DNA from: Cyclobacterium salsum
GTDB taxonomy: Bacteria; Bacteroidota; Bacteroidia; Cytophagales; Cyclobacteriaceae
Length of the DNA stretch: 64,000 bases
NCBI RefSeq assembly: GCF_010119245.1
Contig: NZ_WNKG01000002.1
Coordinates: 62,001-126,000 of the forward strand
Direction of reading: 5' to 3'
Part shown: positions 25,642 through 34,692 of the stretch, in pieces
Layout of the letters: each line of letters begins with the position of its first letter
How positions within the stretch are numbered: the first letter of the stretch is position 1
The notes under the pieces: model-generated
What the model was told of the DNA's origin: nothing
Seen by the model: the letters and a program-made list of their open reading frames with translations, nothing else
Database searches by the model: none
Translations under genes and position numbers: made by a program

Positions 25642-26925
25642 ATGGATTACGCTAGAGGTGTATTGGGAATAGTGGTACTAGTGGCTATTGCCAGTCTTTT
25701 TTCAGCTAATTTTAAAAAGATTGATTGGCGATTAGTAGCCATTGGGATTGCCCTACAAACCATATTTGGAATATTGATTACCAAGGTGGCCTTTGTGGCC
25801 GGTATTTTCAGCAAGATCAGCGAGGGGTTTGTGAAATTCCTGAGTTTTTCAGAACAGGGAGCAGAATTCTTATTTGGGGAGTTAGCCAGTAGTTCTTTTG
25901 GATTTATTTTCGCATTTCAGGTATTACCGACGATCATTTTCTTTTCTACAGTCTCTGCAGGCCTCTATTACCTGGGAATCTTGCAAAAAGTAGTCTTTGG
26001 AATCGCCTGGCTGATGGCACGAACCATGCGTTTATCAGGTGCGGAGAGCCTGTCGGCAGCAGGAAATATTTTTCTGGGTCAAACGGAAGCGCCCTTGCTG
26101 GTGCGGCCGTTTATTCCCACTATGTCCAGATCCGAACTGATGTGTTTGATGACCGGAGGCATGGCGACCATCGCTGGCGGGGTATTGGCGGGGTACGTAG
26201 CCTTTTTGGGAGGCGATGACCCGGTAGAGAAGACGCGGTTTGCTACCTATTTACTGGGGGCGAGCATTATGAACGCCCCGGCTGCCATTGTCATTTCTAA
26301 GATCGTCATTCCGGAAGAAAACAGGGAAGTGATCAACGATCAGTTGCATATCAGTGCGCAAAACACAGATGTAAATCTAATCGATGCCATGTCGAGAGGA
26401 GCGACTGAAGGCTTAAAACTGGCCTTAAACGTAGGGGCAATGTTATTGGCCTTTATAGCTGTCATAGCAGCATTGAATTTCTTTCTTTCGGGGGTTATCG
26501 GAGACTATACCGGTTTGAACTCCCTGGTGGTTTCCTCTACAAACGGCACCTTTACAGGGTTTTCATTGGAATATTTGCTGGGACAGGTTTTTCGATTGTT
26601 TGCCTGGGTGATCGGGGTGGAATGGAAAGATACCCTGGCTGTTGGCTCTTTATTGGGGCAAAAAACGGTCATTAACGAGTTTGTCGCCTATTTGGGATTA
26701 GCCGAAATGAAATCGGCAGGAGACTTGTCTGCCAAGTCTATCGTCATCGCCACCTATGCATTATGCGGTTTTTCCAATTTTAGCTCCATCGCCATTCAGG
26801 TTGGGGGGATAGGAAGCATAGCGCCTGAACAGCAGGGAAATCTGTCCAGGCTTGGTATGCGTGCGTTGCTGGCTGCTACCATCGCTTGCCTGATGACGGC
26901 CACGGTAGCAGGAGCGCTTTTTTGA
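25642..26925 (+). CDS. NupC/CNT family nucleoside transporter
   Basis: A 427-residue inner-membrane concentrative nucleoside transporter with N-terminal helices, the Nucleos_tra2-core GQTEAPLLVRPF motif near residue 150 and the C-terminal EFVAYLGLAEM and GFSNFSSIAIQVGGIG motifs. CNT proteins import nucleosides with protons or sodium. It lies 124 bp after the bifunctional nuclease gene on the same strand, and salvage of nucleosides released by a nuclease is a plausible but unproven link. Confidence 0.93.
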   Translation: MDYARGVLGIVVLVAIASLFSANFKKIDWRLVAIGIALQTIFGILITKVAFVAGIFSKISEGFVKFLSFSEQGAEFLFGELASSSFGFIFAFQVLPTIIFFSTVSAGLYYLGILQKVVFGIAWLMARTMRLSGAESLSAAGNIFLGQTEAPLLVRPFIPTMSRSELMCLMTGGMATIAGGVLAGYVAFLGGDDPVEKTRFATYLLGASIMNAPAAIVISKIVIPEENREVINDQLHISAQNTDVNLIDAMSRGATEGLKLALNVGAMLLAFIAVIAALNFFLSGVIGDYTGLNSLVVSSTNGTFTGFSLEYLLGQVFRLFAWVIGVEWKDTLAVGSLLGQKTVINEFVAYLGLAEMKSAGDLSAKSIVIATYALCGFSNFSSIAIQVGGIGSIAPEQQGNLSRLGMRALLAATIACLMTATVAGALF

Positions 26926-26933
26926 CTTTCTAC

Positions 26934-27368
26934 TTATTCATGGATGACGATTTTACTGATTTTATCGCCCGCACGAATCTGATCGATGATTTCTAGCCCA
27001 TCGGTAACTTTTCCAAAACAAGTGTGGTTTCGATCAAGGTGTTGGGTATTGCTGCGGTTATGACAGATGAAAAATTGAGATCCTCCGGTATTTCGGCCAG
27101 CATGTGCCATAGATAATACCCCCCGATCATGGTGTTGTAATTCTCCATCCAGTTCACAATCCACATGGTAACCAGGACCTCCGGTTCCATTACCTTTGGG
27201 ACAGCCTCCCTGGATCATAAAATCTGGGATTACCCTGTGAAAAGTCAATCCATCATAAAAGCCTTTTTGAGCTAATTGAATAAAGTTTGCGACGTTTTTT
27301 GGGGCATCTTCCTCGTAAAAGGTGATTTTCAGGGTGCCTTTTTCGGTTTGTATTTCTCCGGTTTTCAT
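26934..27368 (-). CDS. Peptidyl-prolyl cis-trans isomerase, cyclophilin type
   Basis: A 144-residue single-domain cyclophilin that catalyses proline isomerisation during folding. The core reads FHRVIPDFMIQGGCPKGNGTGGPGY, split over the catalytic loop with the active Arg of FHR. GSQFFICHN and LDRNHTCFGKV complete the site. No signal peptide is present, so it is cytoplasmic. It converges on the nucleoside transporter gene with 8 bp between stops. Confidence 0.95.
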   Translation of the reverse strand: MKTGEIQTEKGTLKITFYEEDAPKNVANFIQLAQKGFYDGLTFHRVIPDFMIQGGCPKGNGTGGPGYHVDCELDGELQHHDRGVLSMAHAGRNTGGSQFFICHNRSNTQHLDRNHTCFGKVTDGLEIIDQIRAGDKISKIVIHE

Positions 27369-27481
27369 GAAGTTATCGTTTGTTTTTTTTGCAATAATAC
27401 TGATTTTATGCCAGGATCATGCTATACTTGTATTTACTGTACATGCCTTTTTAAGTAAAAACCACCTTAAATAATTCAGAT

Positions 27482-29077
27482 TTGGAAAAAGAGGACAAGT
27501 TTATTGGAAAACACAACGCTCCGGAGGATATTCTGGAATTCGAAGGACCCCAACTTTTTGGGCATCCAAAGGGATTGATGACCTTGTTTTTTACCGAAAT
27601 GTGGGAACGGTTTAGTTATTATGGGATGCGCGCCCTGCTCATCTTATTTATGACAGCGCCAATTGCTTCGGGAGGGCTGGGTTTTGATGATCAAACCTCA
27701 GGGGCGGTTTATGGCTTGTACTCCATGGCGGTATACCTGCTCGCGCTTCCCGGTGGCTGGGTGGCGGACAGGCTGATCGGTCTGAAAAAATCTGTTTGGT
27801 ACGGCGGAATTATCATCACCATAGGTCATTTCACCATGGCCCTGCCGGGGGTTTTTAACTTGTTTTCAGGAGCCTCGGTTCCGGAAGGGCAGTTAGCGGC
27901 ATGGGACCTGCCATCCTTCTTTCTGGGGTTGATATTGATCGTTTTTGGTACCGGGTTGCTGAAACCAAATATCAGCTCCATCGTTGGGCAACTCTATCCC
28001 GAAAATAGTTCCAAACGGGATGCCGGGTTTTCCATTTTTTACATGGGGATCAATCTGGGTGCGTTTATGGCCCCCATCGCTTGTAGTACCCTGGCCATTT
28101 ACGATTGGCACCTGGGCTTTGGGCTTGCCGGTTTTGGTATGTTGATGGGATTGATTCAGTATAAGGGAACAAAAAAATACCTGGAAGGAGTGGGGGAGCC
28201 GGTGGAGAATAATAGCAGGGAGGAAAAACAAGCGTATCAGCGATTACTGAAACGCGTTTGGCTGGTTTTAGGTTTGGTCGTTTTAACTATGGCGTTATTC
28301 TTTTTTCAGGTAATTCCCTTGGATCCGGTCTCCCTGGCCGGGGTCTCCAATACCGTTATTGCAATTGTAGCCCTGCTTTTTTTCGGTTACGTTTTGTTTT
28401 TTGGGGGATTGGATTCCGGGCAGAAAAAGAAAGTGGTGGTGATTATGATCCTTTTTGTCTTTTCAGCCATCTTCTGGTCCGGGTTTGAACAGGCGGGTTC
28501 CTCATTGAACCTTTTTGCAGAACGGTTTACGGATCGGACGGTATGGGGTTGGGAGATTCCGGCTGGCTATTTCCAATCGGTAAACAGTATATTTATCATT
28601 ATTTTTGCTCCTTTTTTTGGAGCGATGTGGGTGGCCCTGGGAAGGAAAAAACTGGAACCAAGTTCTCCTTTGAAATTTGCGATAGGCCTTATTTTTCTCG
28701 GTATTGGGTTTTTGGTTATGTATTTTGCTGCCAAGATCGCCGCATCTGGAGATTTGGCAGCTCCATCCTGGCTGGTGATTACCTATCTTTTCCACACGTT
28801 TGGAGAGCTCAGTCTTAGTCCCGTGGGCTTGAGTTTGACGACCAAGTTGGCTCCTAAAAAGTTTGCCGGTCAAATGATGGGCATGTGGTTTCTATCCATT
28901 GCCATGGGTAATCTGATCGCGGGAAGAATTGCTGGAAGTGCAAGTGGAGGCACCTCAGAAGCCCTGGCCGAAATGCCGGATCAGTACATGCTGATTGTGT
29001 ATACCGTAATAGGTGCCGGAATGGTGTTAATGTTGATTTCCAAACCGATTCGAAGTCTAATGGGGAAGGTACACTGA
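27482..29077 (+). CDS. Proton-dependent oligopeptide transporter (POT/PTR family)
   Basis: A 531-residue MFS peptide importer with about 14 helices. The PTR2 signatures FFTEMWERFSYYGMRALL (helix 1, with the ExxER motif) and FYMGINLGAFMAPI (helix 5) are present. POT proteins take up di- and tripeptides with protons. The start is TTG at 27482; the first in-frame ATG falls inside the conserved N-terminal region and would remove HPKGL, so TTG is preferred. Confidence 0.92.
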   Translation: MEKEDKFIGKHNAPEDILEFEGPQLFGHPKGLMTLFFTEMWERFSYYGMRALLILFMTAPIASGGLGFDDQTSGAVYGLYSMAVYLLALPGGWVADRLIGLKKSVWYGGIIITIGHFTMALPGVFNLFSGASVPEGQLAAWDLPSFFLGLILIVFGTGLLKPNISSIVGQLYPENSSKRDAGFSIFYMGINLGAFMAPIACSTLAIYDWHLGFGLAGFGMLMGLIQYKGTKKYLEGVGEPVENNSREEKQAYQRLLKRVWLVLGLVVLTMALFFFQVIPLDPVSLAGVSNTVIAIVALLFFGYVLFFGGLDSGQKKKVVVIMILFVFSAIFWSGFEQAGSSLNLFAERFTDRTVWGWEIPAGYFQSVNSIFIIIFAPFFGAMWVALGRKKLEPSSPLKFAIGLIFLGIGFLVMYFAAKIAASGDLAAPSWLVITYLFHTFGELSLSPVGLSLTTKLAPKKFAGQMMGMWFLSIAMGNLIAGRIAGSASGGTSEALAEMPDQYMLIVYTVIGAGMVLMLISKPIRSLMGKVH

Positions 29078-29092
29078 GGTGTACCAGGAAAG

Positions 29093-29127
29093 AAAAAAGG
29101 CCGGTTTTCCAAAACCGGCCTTTTTTT
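29093..29127. terminator. Bidirectional terminator after the POT gene
   Basis: A 10-bp GC-rich stem GGCCGGTTTT/AAAACCGGCC is flanked by A residues on the left and seven T residues on the right. It can stop the plus-strand POT transcript and the minus-strand transcript of the small membrane-protein gene. Confidence 0.9.
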
Positions 29128-29272
29128 AATCTTCTTTATCTTGTTTTTTGAAAACAGTACTTCTGAAATCAATGGCCGAAATGCCAGCTCCCAGGCCTAC
29201 CAAAATGGCAACAATTAACCAAAAAATTTGTGCTCCGGAAGCAATTGGTGAACTGAATATTTCTAATAACAT
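29126..29272 (-). CDS. Small membrane protein of 48 residues
   Basis: A short gene encoding a 48-residue peptide with one hydrophobic helix (IFWLIVAILVGLGAGISAI, about 16-34), a short N-terminal segment MLLEIFSSPIASG and a charged tail ending KKQDKED. It starts with ATG at 29272, and its stop codon overlaps the T tract of the shared terminator. Codon use is ordinary and the helix is well formed, so it is likely real. I do not recognise the family; a single-span regulator of a membrane complex is possible. Confidence 0.6.
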   Translation of the reverse strand: MLLEIFSSPIASGAQIFWLIVAILVGLGAGISAIDFRSTVFKKQDKED

Positions 29273-29409
29273 ACGATTATTGGTTATGACAATGTTTAAA
29301 GCCGCAATTTAGCATCCAAAATAAGGATAACAAAGCGAATAAATAAAAAGGATTAAATCAATTTCCTGGAGCGAGTCTGATTAAACTAGAATGGCCCCCG
29401 ATAAGAAAA

Positions 29410-29610
29410 TCAATCGATCTCATCGTCTTCCTCCTCATCGAACTCAAAATCTCCTGAGAAATCGTCTCCAGTGTCATCGTAGCCATCGTCTTCGAAATCC
29501 ATAAAGACATCTTCACCGAAGGCAGAGTCTTCATCTTCATCGTAAATGGAGTCGTTGAATTCATCACCGAAATCATCGTCATCGAAATCGTCTTCAAAAT
29601 CTTCATTCAT
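29410..29610 (-). CDS. Highly acidic small protein
   Basis: A 66-residue protein in which 37 residues are Asp or Glu, about ten are Phe, and none is Lys or Arg. No hydrophobic segment is present, so it should be cytoplasmic and probably disordered. The Phe residues recur every four to six positions within acidic runs. An upstream TTG would add three residues. Function unknown; acidic proteins of this kind can act as DNA mimics or bind basic partners. The alternative frame on the same strand (29358-29606) lacks protein-like composition. Confidence 0.6.
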   Translation of the reverse strand: MNEDFEDDFDDDDFGDEFNDSIYDEDEDSAFGEDVFMDFEDDGYDDTGDDFSGDFEFDEEEDDEID

Positions 29611-29664
29611 AAGCGTCAATTGTTAAGGGAATGCTGTTTTTTGCGCTAAGTAATGAAAATTTTA

Positions 29665-30153
29665 TTAGTAACTCAATAGCTCATTGGAAATTAATTTTTC
29701 CTGGGCAGGTTTCAGGGTATGTGGTTGATTGGCAGCCCATTGATTCTCCAAAAGAGCGACCCATGTTTTCAGGTACAGCAACAGGTCTTCCTTCCGGTTT
29801 TTAACCAAATTTTTCCGCTGATCGAATGGAATATGTTCCAGAATCTCCGGATCAGATAATCGCTCCAGATGGATCAAGTCCTCTCTTTCTAACCCGATCT
29901 CAAGTAATTCGGAGATCATCAAATCCATGGGCAGCCCACTTCCGGGACAATAATCATTTAACTGTTCGCTCCAATCACCGCTCCGCTGCATTGCAAAGCG
30001 GTGAATGTCTCCTTTCGTAATTCTGGTGATTTCCTGCGCCAGGTTGCCGCAGTTGCAAGCCCCCATATGCCCCCATTGATAAGGAGCTCCCTCTTTCAAT
30101 CTTGTAATGGTTTTCCTCAAGGCCAGAATTAAATTTGGATTTGCTTTTGCCAT
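29665..30153 (-). CDS. Conserved hypothetical protein with a CNCG motif
   Basis: A 162-residue cytoplasmic protein with no signal peptide or membrane segment. The N-terminal half contains GHMGACNCGNLAQEITRI and later YCPGSG, so three cysteines and several histidines could bind a metal. The C-terminal half is helical and Leu rich. I have the impression of similar proteins in other Bacteroidota but cannot name a domain or function. A -7-like TACTTTTG lies 35 bp upstream of the ATG. Confidence 0.7.
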   Translation of the reverse strand: MAKANPNLILALRKTITRLKEGAPYQWGHMGACNCGNLAQEITRITKGDIHRFAMQRSGDWSEQLNDYCPGSGLPMDLMISELLEIGLEREDLIHLERLSDPEILEHIPFDQRKNLVKNRKEDLLLYLKTWVALLENQWAANQPHTLKPAQEKLISNELLSY

Positions 30154-30187
30154 GTGTTTTTGGTTTTATTTTAATAACCGATTTTGG

Positions 30188-30195
30188 CAAAAGTA
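30188..30195 (-). promoter_or_regulatory. -7 promoter element of the CNCG-motif gene
   Basis: TACTTTTG on the minus strand fits TAnnTTTG and would start transcription near 30181, about 28 nt before the ATG at 30153. No TTG is seen at the optimal upstream distance. Confidence 0.5.
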
Positions 30196-30226
30196 GTTTC
30201 CGAAAAGTGAGATAATATGCCCCTGT

Positions 30227-30604
30227 TTAAGAAATATTCTCTCTGTATTTTCCAAAAATGAGATTGATATATTGTTTGATCAAGGGCTTGGAAAGGTATT
30301 TTTTTACCTGATCGTATTGATTGGCTTTAAGGATGTCTCGCTCGTCAACAGAGCTGCTTAGAATGTATATTTCCGGATCTGATTTGGCAGGGTTAAATGT
30401 TTCCAAAAAATCCCATCCCGTCATTTCGGGCATATTGAGATCTAGGAATAAATAATGGGGACTTATACGATAGATGTCCTTCAGCGCGTCCATGGCATTA
30501 TCGAATGAGAAAACCTTGCAAGGTTGCATGATGTTTCTTTGAATCAGTTTTTCGGTTACAAAAATACTAATGGGATCGTCGTCTATAAGAACTATCTTAA
30601 TCAT
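30227..30604 (-). CDS. Single-domain response regulator
   Basis: A 125-residue receiver domain. Acid pocket D8-D10, phospho-acceptor D55 (YLFLDLNMP), Ser/Thr in LSSSV and Lys in KYLSKPL are present. There is no output domain, so it probably acts by protein contact or in a phosphorelay. The partner kinase is not adjacent; the nearest kinases are at 12.6-17.2 kb. Confidence 0.9.
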   Translation of the reverse strand: MIKIVLIDDDPISIFVTEKLIQRNIMQPCKVFSFDNAMDALKDIYRISPHYLFLDLNMPEMTGWDFLETFNPAKSDPEIYILSSSVDERDILKANQYDQVKKYLSKPLIKQYINLIFGKYRENIS

Positions 30605-30646
30605 TGAAATACATAAATCGTGTTTTGAAAAGCAAAATACAAGCTA

Positions 30647-30654
30647 CAAAAGTA
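30647..30654 (-). promoter_or_regulatory. -7 promoter element of the response-regulator gene
   Basis: TACTTTTG on the minus strand matches the TAnnTTTG consensus, 43 bp upstream of the ATG at 30604. No clear -33 TTG is seen. Confidence 0.5.
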
Positions 30655-30736
30655 AATAAAAAATTTTACTTTAAACTTTTATTTGCTCTTTTTTTCTTAA
30701 TCCAATGAAATTTCTGAATTAAAAAATTTAAATAGC

Positions 30737-30744
30737 TAATTTTG
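30737..30744 (+). promoter_or_regulatory. -7 promoter element of the dCMP deaminase gene
   Basis: TAATTTTG fits the consensus and overlaps an in-frame GTG at 30744. If the promoter is used, translation must begin at the later ATG (30831). Confidence 0.5.
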
Positions 30745-30830
30745 TGCCAGTTCCCCTAGTGGGGAAGTTATCTTCTGGTTTTACTTTTGAAGATGGCCGT
30801 GAATTTTACCAGGCAGCAAACCGAAACCCT

Positions 30831-31313
30831 ATGAGCAAACCGGATTTTGATGATATTTTTATGGAGTTAGCCGTTAGCCTTGCCCAACGCTCTCACTGTA
30901 TCAAGAAGCACGTTGGCGCTGTATTAACGAAGGATACGCGGATCATTTCCATTGGTTATAATGGCCCTCCATCGGGCACGCATAATTGCGACGAAGAGTT
31001 CCCCGAGGAAGGCTGTAGCCGTGATAGCAAAGGCAGTTGCTCGCTGGCATTGCATGCCGAGCAGAACGCGATCCTATATGCCGTAAAAAACAAGGCAACT
31101 GTGGAGGGATCTACCCTATATGTGACGTTAGCACCCTGTTTGCCCTGTGCCCGAATCATTTATTCCATGGGTATTTCGAAAGTTATTTATTTGTATTCCT
31201 ATGCGGCCTATAAGGGATTGGGAATCGACGAAGGGATCGTTTTTCTGGAAAAATTTGGCGTATCGGCAGAAAAATATCCCAAATCGATCCGAATTAAGGA
31301 TTCTTTAATTTAA
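30831..31313 (+). CDS. dCMP/deoxycytidylate deaminase
   Basis: A 160-residue zinc deaminase making dUMP from dCMP for thymidylate synthesis. The zinc site consists of LHAEQNAIL (catalytic HAE) and LAPCLPCARI (PCxxC). The insertion NCDEEFPEEGCSRDSKGSC carries extra Cys residues typical of the ComEB/dCMP deaminase group. The frame extends to a GTG at 30744, but that lies in a promoter-like TAATTTTG, so the ATG at 30831 is chosen. Confidence 0.93.
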   Translation: MSKPDFDDIFMELAVSLAQRSHCIKKHVGAVLTKDTRIISIGYNGPPSGTHNCDEEFPEEGCSRDSKGSCSLALHAEQNAILYAVKNKATVEGSTLYVTLAPCLPCARIIYSMGISKVIYLYSYAAYKGLGIDEGIVFLEKFGVSAEKYPKSIRIKDSLI

Positions 31314-31542
31314 AAGTGCAGGAGCATAAGCTTAACTGGATCGACAAACATTTCCTTCCGGTATAACAATAAGTCCGGGCCAGAGTCCGATTTTGATAAC
31401 CAGTATAACTTTATCACGCCTGAGAATAAAAGGGTATATCCATGCTTTCCTGCTACCTAAAAATCTGACCCCACACTGTCGTCCAGGCAGGCGCAACCTG
31501 CAATACACTCAACGGGGGTTGAGCGTAGAATAAAGGATCGGC
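31314..31542. other. Intergenic DNA between dCMP deaminase and murB
   Basis: This 229-bp stretch between two convergent genes holds no credible gene. A small hairpin CTCAAC/GTTGAG with a GGGG loop lies near 31508-31523, without a T tract. Confidence 0.4.
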
Positions 31543-32580
31543 TTAGGGATTGATCCATTGCTGGGGAGAAATCAGGTTAACTTCCCTTTCCAAGGTGATA
31601 CCGTACTTATCGTAAATATCAGCTTGTATTTTTTTGCTCAGGTCAATTAAGTCCGAGCCCTCTCCATTGCCATGGTTTACCAAGACCAGGGGTTGGTGCT
31701 CATGTACCCCTATGTTGCCAAAGCGTTTTCCTTTCCAACCGGCTTGCTCAATCAGCCAGGCCGCTGGTATTTTTACGAATTTACCCAAGGGGTACCCGGG
31801 GATCCCGGGAAATTTATCCCGGAGACGTTCAAAGGCTTCCACCGGGACCGTGGGGTTTTTGAAAAAACTACCCGCATTTCCAATTTTGGCAGGGTCAGGC
31901 AATTTCCGTTGACGGATGCTTATCACCGCTTTGCTGATATTTTCGGGAGTGGGGTGGAGGTTCCCGAGTTCCTGCAAGGTACCTTGGATATCCCCATAGT
32001 CGATGGTCGGCCGGGGCTTCTTGGATAACCGGAGGGCCACGTGAGTAATGATATACTTGCCCTTCCATCTGTTTTTAAAAATGCTTTCCCGGTAGCCAAA
32101 TGCGCAATCCGCTTTATAGAACCTTTTGGTCTGGCGACTGGCAATTTCGATGGCATCCAAATGGTCAAAAACCGATTCGATTTCCACCCCATAGGCTCCG
32201 ATGTTTTGCATGGGGGCTGCCCCGACGGTACCGGGTATTAAGGACAAATTCTCCAGGCCGCTTAATCCCGATGCCAGAGAAAAGGTGACCAAATTGTGCC
32301 AAACCACACCTGCGCCCGCTTTTAGCAAAATAGAATCCGCATCTTCTTCTATTTTTTCGATGCCCTGAATGTTGATTTTGATAACCAAGGCATCGATGTC
32401 TTGCACGAGTAGAATGTTACTTCCACCGCCGAGAACAAATAATTTTTTACCCAAAGACCGGGCATGCGATATGGCCTGGATGACCTCATCGGAACGATTG
32501 GCTTCCAAAAATAATCGGGCTTTTTTGTCGATCCCAAATGTATTGTACTGACGTAAAGAAATATTTTCTTGTATCTTCAT
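31543..32580 (-). CDS. murB: UDP-N-acetylenolpyruvoylglucosamine reductase MurB
   Basis: A 345-residue flavoenzyme that reduces UDP-GlcNAc-enolpyruvate to UDP-MurNAc in peptidoglycan synthesis. The FAD domain has RQYNTFGI, VLGGGSNILL and PGTVGAAPMQNIGAYG. The substrate domain has the catalytic Ser in AGSFFKNP and the C-terminal GVHEHQPLVLVN. Length and domain order fit the type I (E. coli-like) enzyme. It is divergent from the desuccinylase-like gene. Confidence 0.96.
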   Translation of the reverse strand: MKIQENISLRQYNTFGIDKKARLFLEANRSDEVIQAISHARSLGKKLFVLGGGSNILLVQDIDALVIKINIQGIEKIEEDADSILLKAGAGVVWHNLVTFSLASGLSGLENLSLIPGTVGAAPMQNIGAYGVEIESVFDHLDAIEIASRQTKRFYKADCAFGYRESIFKNRWKGKYIITHVALRLSKKPRPTIDYGDIQGTLQELGNLHPTPENISKAVISIRQRKLPDPAKIGNAGSFFKNPTVPVEAFERLRDKFPGIPGYPLGKFVKIPAAWLIEQAGWKGKRFGNIGVHEHQPLVLVNHGNGEGSDLIDLSKKIQADIYDKYGITLEREVNLISPQQWINP

Positions 32581-32697
32581 CTTTTTAATTATGACACGAA
32601 ATAAGGATTATTTGATCAAATAGAAAACAAGACGGCTCGTTTTCTCCGTGTTCTTTTACCCTGAGCCGTTTTGGAGGAAAAGCAAAAGGAGTATTTT

Positions 32698-33663
32698 ATG
32701 AAAGAAATGGTGATCAATGGCATACGGATAAGACCCGGGCAATCATTAAACATAGAAATTGCCATTGCCAGGCTGCCTACCCATACCTTGATTGACCTTC
32801 CGGTGTTTATCAGGAGTTCAAGTAACCCCGGCCCGGTGGTACTTATCAGCGGCGGCGTACATGGAGATGAAATCAATGGGATCGTGACCGTAAAAAGAAT
32901 GCTGGAAGAAAACATTTTCGAGCCGAAGAAGGGTACGCTGATCTTTATTCCATTGGTAAATGTGTATGGTTTTTTGAGCAATTCCCGAACATTCCCGGAT
33001 GGCAGGGATCTGAATAGAAGCTTCCCTGGAAACAGAAAGGGATCCCTCGCTTCCCAGATTGCCAATATTCTTACCAATGAAATTATCCCGCAAATAGATT
33101 ATGGCATCGATTTTCATACCGGCGGGCGGATGCTTTCCAATTATCCCCAGGTACGCGTGGATTTTAAAGATAAAAAAGGGTTGAAGTTAGCAGAAGTATT
33201 TGGGGCTAATTTCACGGTTAACTCTCCGCATATTGACCGGTCCTTTAGAAAAGAAGCTTATAAGCACAAGAAACACCTGCTGGTGTTTGAAGGGGGGGAA
33301 TCCATGCGACTGGATGAGCAGGTGATCCAGGAAGGCATTATGGGTACGGGAAGGATATTGAAACACCTTGGAATGATTGACGGAGCGTTTCCTTTGGTAA
33401 AGACCCTGAAAATTCAGGATAGCAGCTGGGTAAGAGCTAAAATTTCGGGTATATTTAATGCTTCGGTGTCTGCAGGAGATGAGGTAAAAAAGGGCCAGGT
33501 ACTGGCAAAAATTTCCGACCCTTATGGGCAGGTAAAGGTTCCCGTTAAGAGTACCTTTTCCGGACACGTCATCGGGATCAATAATCAACCGGTAGTCAAT
33601 GCAGGCGATGCGTTGGTGCATGTAGGCAAATCACAAACAGCAGCGGAAGCCTCCGAAAAATGA
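32698..33663 (+). CDS. Succinylglutamate desuccinylase/aspartoacylase-family metallohydrolase
   Basis: A 321-residue M14-like zinc hydrolase. The zinc residues fit the family: GGVHGDE near residue 55 (H and E), then DFHTGG later (H). DLNRSFPGN is a substrate-binding motif. The last 80 residues form a lipoyl-like beta sandwich, as in the subgroup often linked to RimK in this phylum; no rimK is seen here. The ATG at 32698 with AGGAG 8 bp before it is preferred over TTG at 32671. The substrate is probably an N-acyl amino acid. Confidence 0.85.
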   Translation: MKEMVINGIRIRPGQSLNIEIAIARLPTHTLIDLPVFIRSSSNPGPVVLISGGVHGDEINGIVTVKRMLEENIFEPKKGTLIFIPLVNVYGFLSNSRTFPDGRDLNRSFPGNRKGSLASQIANILTNEIIPQIDYGIDFHTGGRMLSNYPQVRVDFKDKKGLKLAEVFGANFTVNSPHIDRSFRKEAYKHKKHLLVFEGGESMRLDEQVIQEGIMGTGRILKHLGMIDGAFPLVKTLKIQDSSWVRAKISGIFNASVSAGDEVKKGQVLAKISDPYGQVKVPVKSTFSGHVIGINNQPVVNAGDALVHVGKSQTAAEASEK

Positions 33664-33752
33664 AACCACAGTTATAGAAGCCAATAGCGCATTCTATCCA
33701 TTCCGGTAAAAGGGCTTCAATGGCGGGATATAGAAACACCGGATTAGATGTA

Positions 33753-34562
33753 TCAGGGTTCCTTTTCCATGACCACGCCTTCTGCCAATCTGATAGTAGT
33801 TTTGGAGTCACAAGCTTCCCCTACAGAATACGTTAATTCGTGGGTGACTGGATTCTCTCCGGTCCGGTTAATGGTCCATGTTTCCGTACCGGAGGCTGGC
33901 CGTAGTAGCGTTTTAGAAAGGCAGGCTTCGGATATCTTTTTTTCAGGGTTCACCTGAACCGTAAAGCTGTTGCCACTCCAGTTCCGCCCCTCCATAGATC
34001 CCACGCTGGTAATTTCGCTTACTTTTCCAGATTGAATCCTGCCTTGATGCGTGTACCTGGGGCTCAGGCGTGTAGAAGAACCTTCTGAACGGACCAGTAG
34101 CAGGGAGTCGGTTAATTCATTCATGCTCAGGCCTCCGACCTGTTTCGCTGAGAGTTGAAAAATCCGCTGCCCGTTTACCTGAGTGCCTTCGATTTCGTAT
34201 CCATTAAAGGCCAAATGGAGAGAATCACCAATTCCGAGGTTGGCTTGCCCGTACTGGATCGTAATTTCTCCCTTTCGAATGGAAGCATCCGTATCACACT
34301 GGGGTTGATCGTAATGAAGACTCACGGAATAATTGGCCGAATCCAGGGTAATACCGGGACAACCCGGCAACGAATCCGTATGGGAAGTATCGAGGAAAGA
34401 TTCCCAATCCTGAAAAACCAGATAAAGGTGCTCGTCCAGGCTCTTGGAAGCCCAGTAGGCCTCTTCCCCTTCAAATGATTGATTGATCTGCAGGTCTTTG
34501 CTTACATCGGGTACGCAGGATATCAGAACCCATAGCAGTAAAAAAGGCACCTTATTTTTCAT
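33753..34562 (-). CDS. Hypothetical lipoprotein
   Basis: A 269-residue secreted protein. The N terminus is a hydrophobic segment ending in a lipobox before C16 (WVLISC), so it is probably membrane-anchored. The rest is beta rich with several paired cysteines (for example PGCPGI, QPQCDTD) and no recognised catalytic motif. The function is unknown. Its 3' end lies 90 bp from the convergent desuccinylase-like gene. Confidence 0.75.
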   Translation of the reverse strand: MKNKVPFLLLWVLISCVPDVSKDLQINQSFEGEEAYWASKSLDEHLYLVFQDWESFLDTSHTDSLPGCPGITLDSANYSVSLHYDQPQCDTDASIRKGEITIQYGQANLGIGDSLHLAFNGYEIEGTQVNGQRIFQLSAKQVGGLSMNELTDSLLLVRSEGSSTRLSPRYTHQGRIQSGKVSEITSVGSMEGRNWSGNSFTVQVNPEKKISEACLSKTLLRPASGTETWTINRTGENPVTHELTYSVGEACDSKTTIRLAEGVVMEKEP

Positions 34563-34692
34563 TCAAACTGAATTTAATGGGTGAAGCGTTTCAATGACGA
34601 AATTACTCAAAGTTAAATTAATATCCATGCCAAGGTTTAAAGCGTATAAAAATATGTATTTTAAGGCTTGTAAGGACTAAAAAAGGAAAAGA

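Noticed and set aside
29358-29606. 82-codon minus-strand frame rich in Met, Thr and Ser
   Set aside because: It is the shifted frame of the acidic-protein gene; its composition mirrors GAT/GAA codons read out of frame.
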